From contig PWHN01000060.1 in assembly GCA_003554945.1 (NCBI GenBank), positions 1 to 25,233 of the forward strand: a stretch of 25,233 nt of DNA, given 5' to 3'. Position 1 is the stretch's first letter. Each line of letters begins with the position of its first letter. The notes under the pieces were generated by a model. That model did no database searches and was not told the DNA's origin. It worked only from the letters and a program-made list of their open reading frames with translations. Position numbers and translations under genes: made by a program. Below, piece after piece: positions 14,943-22,151 of this stretch. This DNA is from a bacterium (GTDB lineage: Bacteria; T1Sed10-126).

Positions 14943-15903
14943 CCAAAAACAGAGCTCGGATTTGTCAAAAAAATCATCCTGGGCACGTCTGGAGCCGCCC
15001 CAGGTTGACGGTGAGGCCCCCCCCCACTGCTTGCTCTGGGGCCGTTTCTGGGCTACTATGGATAATCTGGCTGCTGCTTTTTACATTGATATTAATACTG
15101 AAAAGCAGAGAGTAAATACATTTCGGCTGGCTATTTTTAGCGACTTCGCCCGGCTTGACGAATATAATCCCCGGCACAGTCCCCAGCGATTTGAAGATAT
15201 GCTTCTCTCCTACAACATTTCAGACGTCCCGGTTCCCAAGGTCACTCTTACTGAGATTAAAACACAATTCAAAAGTGAAATCACTTCGGCCGGAGAAATT
15301 GATAAGCTGTATAAACTTCTAAATAACAAAAACTCAGAAGGGTTTGAATCCTGGGCGAAAACCTTTTTTCAAAAATTTGTTGATAAAGGTGAAGTGGAAT
15401 ATCATGTCCGCGGCTGGCTAACGGACCCTAAAAATTTGAAAGAAAGTTCTGAAGAATTAGAAAATGTTGACCCTTCCTCAGATGAAATAACCAAGGTTCA
15501 AGTCATTTACATTAACAGTCCACTGGGCGGCAAACTACCCACAGAACTTGAAGTTGGCGATGAAGTACACGTTCGCATAGTCGGTTCCGCGGTGGAAAAA
15601 CTCCCCGATTACATGCGCGACGATTCGAACGAGAAGAGATCCGTTCCCGTAAAGAGCTGGGTTCACTCAATTGAGGACAACCCTGACCTGCCGCCCCAGT
15701 TTGACGGCGAATCTAAAAACTATTTCCGCATTACTACTGAACTTGAGGCGGGTGTTTTCGGCGAAGGTCTTGTTTTTAAAGATGAACGGTTAAAGACCAA
15801 TGATTCAGGTATTGATCTGGATCTTAAGCCGGAGGATGTCTACCCCCTTTTAATTCTAATTATATTTTTGCTTGTCATCTTGTTGCTTTTAATCTTAGGC
15901 TGA
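14935..15903 (+). CDS. Unknown protein with C-terminal membrane anchor
   Basis: I do not recognise this 322-residue protein. It is soluble and acidic for about 300 residues, rich in Asp/Glu/Lys, with a possible folded segment around CLLWGRFWATMDNLAAAFYID and a beta-rich region containing VQVIYINSPLGGKLPTELEV and VHVRIVGSAVEKLP. It ends with one hydrophobic helix (PLLILIIFLLVILLLLIL) followed by a single Gly and the stop. There is no signal peptide, so it would be a tail-anchored protein facing the cytoplasm. Start is ATG 14935, overlapping the GGCT gene by 8 bp, with TGAGGA upstream; the same frame is open back to 14785 but only inside the GGCT gene. pepA follows after 19 bp. Confidence 0.75.
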   Translation: MADQKQSSDLSKKSSWARLEPPQVDGEAPPHCLLWGRFWATMDNLAAAFYIDINTEKQRVNTFRLAIFSDFARLDEYNPRHSPQRFEDMLLSYNISDVPVPKVTLTEIKTQFKSEITSAGEIDKLYKLLNNKNSEGFESWAKTFFQKFVDKGEVEYHVRGWLTDPKNLKESSEELENVDPSSDEITKVQVIYINSPLGGKLPTELEVGDEVHVRIVGSAVEKLPDYMRDDSNEKRSVPVKSWVHSIEDNPDLPPQFDGESKNYFRITTELEAGVFGEGLVFKDERLKTNDSGIDLDLKPEDVYPLLILIIFLLVILLLLILG

Positions 15904-15922
15904 CAATTAGGAGGTTTTAGCT

Positions 15923-17422
15923 TTGAAATTTGATATTAATTTAAAAAGAGAACGCGGATCGGATTATTCCGGTGACTGTATCGTCTATTTTGTCGCTCAG
16001 AACGACGACGAGACCCCGATAATTACCCATATTCCCGACCTGCCGGAAGCACCTTTCAGTGACTTTCAGGCAGACGAGGGAGAGACGCAATTTTTTTACT
16101 CAGGTGAGTTTGAAGCCGACCGACTCCTGCTCGTTGGTCTGGGGAAAAAAGAAGAGCTTGAGCTTTCACAAGCTCTGGAGGCTGCTGCCAGCTCTGTTTC
16201 CCCCCTGGAAAAATTAGACATTGAACAAGCTGCCGTGGTTTTACCGGTCGAGCTGTTTGAAAACAGCGAAAAATTAGCTGAAAAAACTTACCTCGGGTTT
16301 GCTCTTGCCGGTTATGAGTTTGAGCAGTTCAAATCAGAAGACAACGACGAAGATGATGACGAAGACGTTGAATTGGGCGAAATAATGCTGCTGTTCGAAG
16401 ATGGTCGACGGCAAACGTCTATCGAGCGCGGTATTGACAGTGGGAAAAATATAGCCCGCGCGGTTAGTCTCAGCCGGGATCTGGGCAATACACCGGCCAA
16501 TCAAATGACTCCGATAGAACTGGAGGCACAAGCCGCAGATATTGCCGGCAGTTCTAATAACATTACCCTGAATGTGATTGACGGCGACCAACTGAAGGAA
16601 AATAATTTTAACCTCATTCGAGCAGTTGGACAGGGGAGCGAACATCCTCCGCGTCTGCTTGAATTGGTTTATGAACCATCAAAATACCAGCAGACTGTAG
16701 TGTTAGTCGGAAAAGGGGTGACCTTTGACACCGGTGGCATTTCTTTAAAGCCAAGCAAAAAGATGGGAGAAATGAAATTTGACATGAGCGGTGCCGGGGT
16801 TGTCCTCGGTCTTATGCAGGCGGTTGATCAACTCAAACTACCTCTACGGGTTGTGGGACTGACCCCCTGCGTTGAAAATATGCCTGACAGCCGTTCAACT
16901 CGCCCCGGAGACATCGTCGAAGGCTACGCGGGCAAGACTGTAGAAATTTTAAACACAGACGCCGAAGGGCGATTAATACTTGCGGACACGCTCAGCTACG
17001 CCAGTGAAAAGTGGGGCGAAAAGGCCGACTATCTGCTTGACTACGCCACTCTCACCGGTGCCAGTATTGTGGTCTTAGGCCATGCCGGAGCCTGCCTGAT
17101 GGGAAACGACGACAAATTATGCGAATCGCTGATAAAAGCCGGCAAAACCGTTGACGAACGTCTCTGGCGACTTCCACTATGGGAGGATTATGAGAAAAAG
17201 ATTGAGAGCGAAACCGCAGACGTAAAGAACATTGGTGGCCGCGCTGGAACAATCATCGGCGGCACTTTCTTGCGACAATTCATTGACGAAGAAAAATTTG
17301 ATTCTTGGGCTCACCTGGACATTGCTGCCACAGCCTGGGGGATGAAGGAGAAGAGTTTTCGTCCTGAAGGTGGAACCGGGTTTGGGGTTCAGTTGACGCT
17401 GGAGTTTCTGCGTGACCTCTAA
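15923..17422 (+). CDS. pepA: Leucyl aminopeptidase (M17)
   Basis: Cytosolic dizinc or manganese exopeptidase that releases N-terminal residues from peptides. The 499-residue protein has the usual N-terminal regulatory domain followed by the catalytic domain. Metal and catalytic residues are visible: Lys264 and Asp269 in VGKGVTFDTGGISLKP, Asp287 in KFDMSGAG, and Asp346/Glu348 with Arg350 in the signature NTDAEGR. Residues 139-150 are almost entirely Asp/Glu (EDNDEDDDEDVE), fitting a salt-adapted proteome. Start is TTG 15923 with a strong AGGAGG. It ends the three-gene plus-strand unit and is convergent with the mtaD-like gene, the stops being 6 bp apart with no room for a separate terminator. 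Confidence 0.96.
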   Translation: MKFDINLKRERGSDYSGDCIVYFVAQNDDETPIITHIPDLPEAPFSDFQADEGETQFFYSGEFEADRLLLVGLGKKEELELSQALEAAASSVSPLEKLDIEQAAVVLPVELFENSEKLAEKTYLGFALAGYEFEQFKSEDNDEDDDEDVELGEIMLLFEDGRRQTSIERGIDSGKNIARAVSLSRDLGNTPANQMTPIELEAQAADIAGSSNNITLNVIDGDQLKENNFNLIRAVGQGSEHPPRLLELVYEPSKYQQTVVLVGKGVTFDTGGISLKPSKKMGEMKFDMSGAGVVLGLMQAVDQLKLPLRVVGLTPCVENMPDSRSTRPGDIVEGYAGKTVEILNTDAEGRLILADTLSYASEKWGEKADYLLDYATLTGASIVVLGHAGACLMGNDDKLCESLIKAGKTVDERLWRLPLWEDYEKKIESETADVKNIGGRAGTIIGGTFLRQFIDEEKFDSWAHLDIAATAWGMKEKSFRPEGGTGFGVQLTLEFLRDL

Positions 17423-17428
17423 CTTTTA

Positions 17429-18772
17429 CTATATGTTTTCGGCCTTGATAGCATCCTTCTCTTTCTTTCTCTGAGCGTTTATTCGGTGATTTGCACGGGA
17501 AATTCTATCCAACAGGCAATCCTCGTCTATTGTCCTTAAATCTCTCTCTCTCATTATCTCCCGCCCTTCAATCCAGGTGTCGCGCACATCGCTGCCCCGG
17601 ACCGAGTAAACCAACTGCGAGTAAATGTTATACAGCGGTAGAAGATGTGGCTGGCGTAAATCAATTGTAATCAAATCAGCCTGTTTCCCCACTTCAATAG
17701 AACCTATCTGGTCCTCCAGGTTGAGGGCCCGTGCACCTTCTATAGTCAACATGCGAATTAGCTTACGGGCTGTGAGCCTTTCCGGGTCTTTGTGGTGAAC
17801 TTTCTGCAACTTCCCGGCTGTATCCGCCTCAGCAAAAAGATCCAGGTCGTTGTTGGAAGCAGCCCCGTCTGTTCCCAGGCCCACGGTTAAGCCGTGTTTG
17901 ATCATCTTCATCACCGGCGCTACTCCGGCTCCCAGCTTCATATTGCTCTGCGGATTGTGACTGATCTTAACCTCATTTTCCCGTAATAATTCAAGGTCTG
18001 AGTCCTCAAGCCAGATGCCGTGAACAGCCAGCAATCGAGGTGACAAAAAGCCGACATCTTCAAGCCATTCGGTGGTTGTCATACCATATTCTTCCTGACA
18101 CTCTTCAATCTCCCGCCTTATTTCGGCCAGGTGTATAGAATACGGAACATCCGTCCCCTCCACAATTGTCTCCTGGAACCATTCAAGCAATTCCGGTGTT
18201 GTCGAATAGGGTGCATGCAAAGCTGCCCCTGGAATAATGTGATCGGGATGCGAATCTTCCAGAAACTCCATCATTTCATCTTTTCGCGGCGTATCCTCAT
18301 AAACATCCATTATCGCATCGTATAATACCGCTCTTATTCCGCTTTTCTGTGTAATAGGACTGTACAGGAACTGGTGAAAACTCATGTCAGCAATTGTTGT
18401 TACTCCCGCCTTGAGAGACTCTGTCAGGGAGAGTTCAACACCCATCTTTTGAGTTTCTTCATCCAGATAAGACTGGCGAAAACGGTATGTTTCCTGCAGC
18501 CACTCACGCAAAGAAAGGTCCTCGGCCAGACCACGAATTATCGACATCCGGCAGTGAATGTGGGTATTAACCAGGCCGGGCATAAGCAATTTGCCTTCAA
18601 GGTTTTCGCGGTGAAGACGGGGATATTTTTCTTCAATCTCCTCGGCCGGGCCCAGATCGGCTATCTCATCCCCATCAACCATTACAGCCCCGTCATTTAT
18701 GCGAGTATCTTTATCGTCACAGGTAAGAACAACCGCTCCTGTGAGTAAAAATTGATCTTCTCTGTCAGACAT
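17429..18772 (-). CDS. mtaD: 5'-methylthioadenosine / S-adenosylhomocysteine deaminase-like amidohydrolase
   Basis: A 447-residue metal-dependent amidohydrolase of the TRZ/ATZ family. Metal and catalytic residues are visible: His71 and His73 in MPGLVNTHIHC, His214 and Glu217 in IHLAEIRREIEE, His251 in AVHGIWL and Asp302 in GLGTDGAASNNDLD. The SIIRGLAEDLSLREWLQ stretch and the HNPQSNMKLGAGVAPV motif match MTA/SAH deaminases, which convert methylthioadenosine or S-adenosylhomocysteine to the inosyl forms. The ATG has GGGAGC upstream and lies 14 bp after the next amidohydrolase gene, forming a two-gene operon. The host also makes SAM (metK in this window). Chlorohydrolase-type or guanine-deaminase activity remains possible, since substrates vary in this family. 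Confidence 0.82.
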   Translation of the reverse strand: MSDREDQFLLTGAVVLTCDDKDTRINDGAVMVDGDEIADLGPAEEIEEKYPRLHRENLEGKLLMPGLVNTHIHCRMSIIRGLAEDLSLREWLQETYRFRQSYLDEETQKMGVELSLTESLKAGVTTIADMSFHQFLYSPITQKSGIRAVLYDAIMDVYEDTPRKDEMMEFLEDSHPDHIIPGAALHAPYSTTPELLEWFQETIVEGTDVPYSIHLAEIRREIEECQEEYGMTTTEWLEDVGFLSPRLLAVHGIWLEDSDLELLRENEVKISHNPQSNMKLGAGVAPVMKMIKHGLTVGLGTDGAASNNDLDLFAEADTAGKLQKVHHKDPERLTARKLIRMLTIEGARALNLEDQIGSIEVGKQADLITIDLRQPHLLPLYNIYSQLVYSVRGSDVRDTWIEGREIMRERDLRTIDEDCLLDRISRANHRINAQRKKEKDAIKAENI

Positions 18773-18786
18773 TTTATCGCTCCCGG

Positions 18787-20154
18787 TTATTTGAGGTTAG
18801 AAATCTGTTCTTCCGCCAATTCGTTTTGACGGGCCGCAAGACGCGTCAGATCAAGCGGTAGGAATTCTCCATTTTTAACAATAATCTCTCCATTAATAAT
18901 CGAGTGATTGACTTTAGGTGGGTGACAGAATACAAGCGCTGCCAGCGGATCATGTTGGCCACCAGCATAGTCTATGCTATCCTTCCGAATTCCAATTATA
19001 TCCGCTGCCATCCCCGGCTCTAGTTTTGCTATGTCATCGCGCCCTATTGCTTTCGCTCCACCAACAGTAGCCGCCCGCAGCACGTCTTTGGCGGTAATAG
19101 ATTCTTCGTCGTAATTAATCCTTTGAAGCAGAAGTGCCTGGCGCGCTTCGGCAAACATGTGTGAACTGTCGTTGGAAGCGCTACCGTCTACTCCAAGACT
19201 AACCTTAACGCCGGCTTTTAACATATCAACAACGGGAGCCATACCGGAGCCAAGCCTCATGTTAGAACTCGGACAGTGACTCATTGAAGCTCCGGCCTTG
19301 CCCATGCGACGAACTTCATCTTCATTAAGGTGAATAGAGTGGACGTGGATCGTCTTTTCGTCCATCCAGCCCAGAGATTCCAGGTAATCAAAGGGACGCA
19401 TACCCGTCTCTTCGATACAGAACTCTTCCTCGTCTATTGTCTCAGCGAGGTGGGTATGAAAATAGACCTTCTCAAACTGTTCTCCCAGCTCTTTGCTCTT
19501 CTTCATAATACTGTCAGTCACTGAAAAGGGCGAACAAGGAGCGACAATAATTCTGGTCATTCCATATTTTTCCGGTTCATGATACTCGTGTATTACATCC
19601 TCTGTGTGCTTTAAGATGGTATCCTCGTCCTGAACTACGCTGTCTGGAGGTAAACCGCCGTCTTCCTTGGAGAGAGACATACTTCCACGCGTCGGATGAA
19701 ACCGCAGCCCAATGTCCTGCACAGCTTCGACCTCGGCTTCAAAGACTCCCTCGGGGTGCGCCTCGGGAAAGACGTAGAAATGATCAACAGCAGTTGTACA
19801 ACCCGACATTATCAGTTCGGCAGCGGCCACCTGAGCACTCACACGAGCCATCTCGGGAGTTAGATACTTCCATATCTCATAGAGATAGGTTAGCCAGTCG
19901 AATAATTTTGCGTCCTGAACTGCCGGTATGTTCCGGTTCAATGTCTGATAAAAGTGGTGGTGAGTGTTAACCAGCCCCGGCATAAAGATATGGTTACTGC
20001 CGTTAATTATTTGGTCGGGTTCCCAGTCTTCGCCCAGTTCCCTGGCAATCTCTTCAATCCTGTTGTCAATAATTCGTATATTAACGTCTTTTTGCAGGTC
20101 TTCTCCAACTTCTGTTACCAGCGTATCAACATCTTTTATTACAATTTCTGACAA
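18787..20154 (-). CDS. 8-oxoguanine deaminase-like amidohydrolase
   Basis: A TRZ/ATZ-family hydrolase of about 455 residues. Residues (numbered from the TTG) are His65/His67 in NTHHHFYQTL, His235 and Glu238 in THLAETIDEEE, His272 in HVHSIHL and Asp323 in GVDGSASND. QDAKLFDWLTYLYEIWKYL, TRGSMSL, GGLPPDSVVQ and APCSPFSVT are the marks I associate with the 8-oxoguanine deaminase group, which turns 8-oxoguanine into urate. Some members are annotated as hydroxydechloroatrazine hydrolases. The start is uncertain: TTG 20154 has AAGGAG at 10 nt, whereas GTG 20163 lies only 1 nt from that SD. It is the first gene of a pair with the mtaD-like gene. XdhC at 11151 hints at wider purine metabolism. Confidence 0.82.
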   Translation of the reverse strand: MSEIVIKDVDTLVTEVGEDLQKDVNIRIIDNRIEEIARELGEDWEPDQIINGSNHIFMPGLVNTHHHFYQTLNRNIPAVQDAKLFDWLTYLYEIWKYLTPEMARVSAQVAAAELIMSGCTTAVDHFYVFPEAHPEGVFEAEVEAVQDIGLRFHPTRGSMSLSKEDGGLPPDSVVQDEDTILKHTEDVIHEYHEPEKYGMTRIIVAPCSPFSVTDSIMKKSKELGEQFEKVYFHTHLAETIDEEEFCIEETGMRPFDYLESLGWMDEKTIHVHSIHLNEDEVRRMGKAGASMSHCPSSNMRLGSGMAPVVDMLKAGVKVSLGVDGSASNDSSHMFAEARQALLLQRINYDEESITAKDVLRAATVGGAKAIGRDDIAKLEPGMAADIIGIRKDSIDYAGGQHDPLAALVFCHPPKVNHSIINGEIIVKNGEFLPLDLTRLAARQNELAEEQISNLK

Positions 20155-20255
20155 CTTTCTCACTCTCCTTATAAATTTTATTTTACAGTTGAGATACTAC
20201 TCAAAGTTAATTCCATATCTTATCTATTATTCCGTAAAATTACCACACCTTTCCG

Positions 20256-20432
20256 CTATTTACCAAAACTTTCCATCAGTCCCCACTTCCCTAAGGCGAG
20301 GGGGAGAAAACGGTTTTGAAATAGTAATTCCCCCCTTTTGTTTCCCCCCCTTCAAAGGGGGAAAGATGCGTTCAAAGGTTCTGACTATTTACCAAAACCT
20401 TCTAACGTCATTTAACCTTTTTCCCCCGAAGG
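20256..20432. repeat. Cluster of G/C palindromes between diguanylate cyclase and amidohydrolase genes
   Basis: Copy A has outer arms CTATTTACCAAAAC (20256-20269) and GTTTTGAAATAG (20313-20324), complementary apart from a 2-nt bulge, around a C-run/G-run core. Copy B is TTTCCCCCC-TTCAA-AGGGGGAAA (20341-20364), flanked by AAATAGT (20319-20325) and ACTATTT (20384-20390). Copy C begins with CTATTTACCAAAACCTTC (20385-20402), a near-direct repeat of the start of copy A, and has AACCTT...CCCCC-GAAGGT. The cluster fills most of the 281 bp gap 20164-20444. Confidence 0.8.
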
Positions 20433-20444
20433 TAGGAAAATTTT

Positions 20445-21650
20445 TCAACCCGTTTTGACGCGACTTACAAGACGACCGTCGTCCAATCGAACACTTTTCG
20501 CTCCGGGATCAGGGACCAGTTCGTCTCCATCAACTAAAAAGCCATACAGTAGCTCTCCACCGGGAACGGGGACTTCTGCCTCCCAGGCCCCTGGTGAGCT
20601 TTGTTCTAAGGATGTCAAAGGCTCCCAGTTTACAAAATCACCTGTCAATTCAACACTATTGGCTTGAGCAAATTTTTCTCCCACAAGCTTGAACCTGTGT
20701 AAAACAGTTTCTGTGAATCGATTCCGTCCTTTTTCCTTTGAATAATACATAGCCCGGTCTGCAGTCTCAAACAATTCTGATACAGTTTCCCCGTGTTCAG
20801 GGGAGGTTGCGCTTCCCACACTTACCGTTAATCGACCGGACGGTTGTCTTTCCTCGCCGTCAAACCTCTGCTTTTCAACCTGCTTACGTAAACGCTCGCC
20901 AGCTTTGCGAGCAATTAAATTATCTGCTCGACTAAGCACTACAGAGAACTCTTCTCCGCCCACGCGACCGACAAGATCTCCCTTCCTGAAAAGATTGGCG
21001 ACGGTTGAACCCAGTTCGGCCAGCAGCCTGTCACCGGCAGCGTGACCGTGAGTGTCGTTAAATACTTTGAAATTATCTATGTCAAAAACTAACAACGAAA
21101 GAGGCAGTTTACGTGCTTTATGCAACTGTAACAGTCTCTCCGCTTCGCTATAAAAATATTTTTTGGCAGCCAAACCGGTTAGCTCATCCTTTTTTACTTC
21201 AGCAGATACCTCCTCCGTGTGTTGACGTAATTTACGAGTGAGCGACCGGTGAGTCTGAAGCAAGAAATTCTGATTGTGAAAATACTGGGCCAGACCGTGA
21301 ATTTTTGCTTCCAGCAGCCTGAAATCAGGCGGCATGTTAAAATATCCAAATCCACCCGCGTTTATCCAGTTTAACGCCCTGGTCGGGCCAAGAATGTTCC
21401 CAAACAAAATAACCTGGGTGAAAACACTGGCTTTGCGCACTCGCCTGAGAAATTGTCCCACTTCACCAACAATTTCATCTTCGGCTATCAACAGGTGAAA
21501 ATCTGTCTGACCAAGATTGTTCCACAAGTCAGCAACATTTCCGACCTCGACGACTTCAAACGACCGCCGGGCCAGAAGCTCCCTTGTCTTCTTCTTGATC
21601 GACCGGTCCTCTATCAACAGACAGCCGTGCAACTGGCTCTTATTTTCCAT
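20445..21650 (-). CDS. Diguanylate cyclase: degenerate receiver + GGDEF + glycogen-binding-like E-set domain
   Basis: A 401-residue cytoplasmic protein likely to make cyclic di-GMP. Residues 8-125 resemble a response-regulator receiver, but the expected phospho-acceptor Asp position in FHLLIAED reads Ile and the usual Lys before Pro reads Asn-Met (YFNMPP), so it is probably a pseudo-receiver. Residues 152-313 form a GGDEF domain with DELTGL, DIDNFKVFND, an intact I-site RKGD (222-225) and active GGEEF (231-235). Residues 318-401 form a beta domain: FKLVGEKFAQANSVELTGDF, then NWEPL, GAWEAEVPVPGGELLYGF and LVDGDELVPDP. This is the pattern of CBM48/AMPK glycogen-binding early-set domains. The ATG at 21650 has a GAGGATG SD, and a good promoter lies at 21714-21742. 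The function of the fusion is unknown. Confidence 0.88.
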   Translation of the reverse strand: MENKSQLHGCLLIEDRSIKKKTRELLARRSFEVVEVGNVADLWNNLGQTDFHLLIAEDEIVGEVGQFLRRVRKASVFTQVILFGNILGPTRALNWINAGGFGYFNMPPDFRLLEAKIHGLAQYFHNQNFLLQTHRSLTRKLRQHTEEVSAEVKKDELTGLAAKKYFYSEAERLLQLHKARKLPLSLLVFDIDNFKVFNDTHGHAAGDRLLAELGSTVANLFRKGDLVGRVGGEEFSVVLSRADNLIARKAGERLRKQVEKQRFDGEERQPSGRLTVSVGSATSPEHGETVSELFETADRAMYYSKEKGRNRFTETVLHRFKLVGEKFAQANSVELTGDFVNWEPLTSLEQSSPGAWEAEVPVPGGELLYGFLVDGDELVPDPGAKSVRLDDGRLVSRVKTG

Positions 21651-21713
21651 TTGCTACATCCTCTTCTCTACACAAGCTGTTATTAACGGTAGCCGTCATA
21701 AAGAACTTTTTTC

Positions 21714-21742
21714 ATTATATATGCTGAAAGAGGTCATATAAA
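21714..21742 (-). promoter_or_regulatory. Sigma-A-type promoter for diguanylate cyclase gene
   Basis: On the minus strand TTTATA (21742-21737), a 17 nt spacer and a perfect TATAAT (21719-21714) would start transcription near 21707, about 57 nt before the ATG. Confidence 0.6.
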
Positions 21743-21766
21743 GAATAAACTGGTTTATGGCTGAAC

Positions 21767-21839
21767 CTACCGAAGCATCTCCCCCCCATCCTAACCTTCC
21801 CCCTCCAGGGGGGAAGGAATTTTGGAAGCCCTTCGGTAG
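21767..21839. repeat. G/C palindrome with CTACCGAAG/CTTCGGTAG arms
   Basis: Outer arms CTACCGAAG (21767-21775) and CTTCGGTAG (21831-21839) are perfect complements. The core CCTTCCCCC-TCCA-GGGGGAAGG carries one extra G, and CCCCCCCATCCTAA precedes it. This family member lies in the 323 bp divergent gap 21651-21973, which otherwise holds the cyclase promoter and unremarkable AT-rich sequence. Confidence 0.85.
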
Positions 21840-21973
21840 ATTCTGTGTTTATGGTTTGGGCTCTGCAGTGACGAAATTGCGGTGAAAGTTAACAAAGAAA
21901 CCCGCATTAGTTCTGAATAAATCTTTGCGGCTATCATGACGATAATAGGAACAGAATGAAAGGAGAGATAAAA

Positions 21974-22147
21974 ATGACCCCAACAAAAATTATAACAACA
22001 GACGAACTGGCAAGAATTGTCGGCTGTCCCCGCCAGCGGATCAACAGCTGGCTTGATAATCAACCTGATGGGCTTGTAGTAGAAAAGGATGGTAAGAAAG
22101 GGCTTGACCCCGTAACGCTCGCCCTGTTTTTAAAACAACAAGATTGA
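21974..22147 (+). CDS. 57-residue helix-turn-helix protein
   Basis: A very small protein whose residues 8-28 (TTDELARIVGCPRQRINSWLD) read as a helix-turn-helix of the MerR/excisionase type, followed by a short beta-hairpin-like stretch LVVEKDGKKGLDP and a terminal helix TLALFLKQQ. It is probably a DNA-binding protein. I choose ATG 21974, which has AAAGGAGA 7-8 nt upstream; an in-frame ATG at 21956 lies before that SD and lacks one. It is divergent from the diguanylate cyclase and convergent with the next gene (4 bp between stops). No phage or integrase genes are nearby, so an excisionase role is not supported. The target is unknown. Confidence 0.72.
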   Translation: MTPTKIITTDELARIVGCPRQRINSWLDNQPDGLVVEKDGKKGLDPVTLALFLKQQD

Positions 22148-22151
22148 CCGC

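Noticed and set aside
17423-17428. Terminator between pepA and the mtaD-like gene
   Set aside because: Only 6 bp separate the convergent stops and no stem is seen there.
6438-21839. Insertion sequences or MITEs with transposase
   Set aside because: No transposase reading frame and no obvious target duplications; I keep them as palindromic repeats only.
21840-21973. Cyclic di-GMP riboswitch near the diguanylate cyclase
   Set aside because: I looked for the GEMM-type conserved blocks and did not find them; the region is plain AT-rich leader.
21791-22063. 90-residue minus-strand gene
   Set aside because: It crosses a palindrome and the opposite strand of the HTH gene; the C-terminal end is translated repeat.
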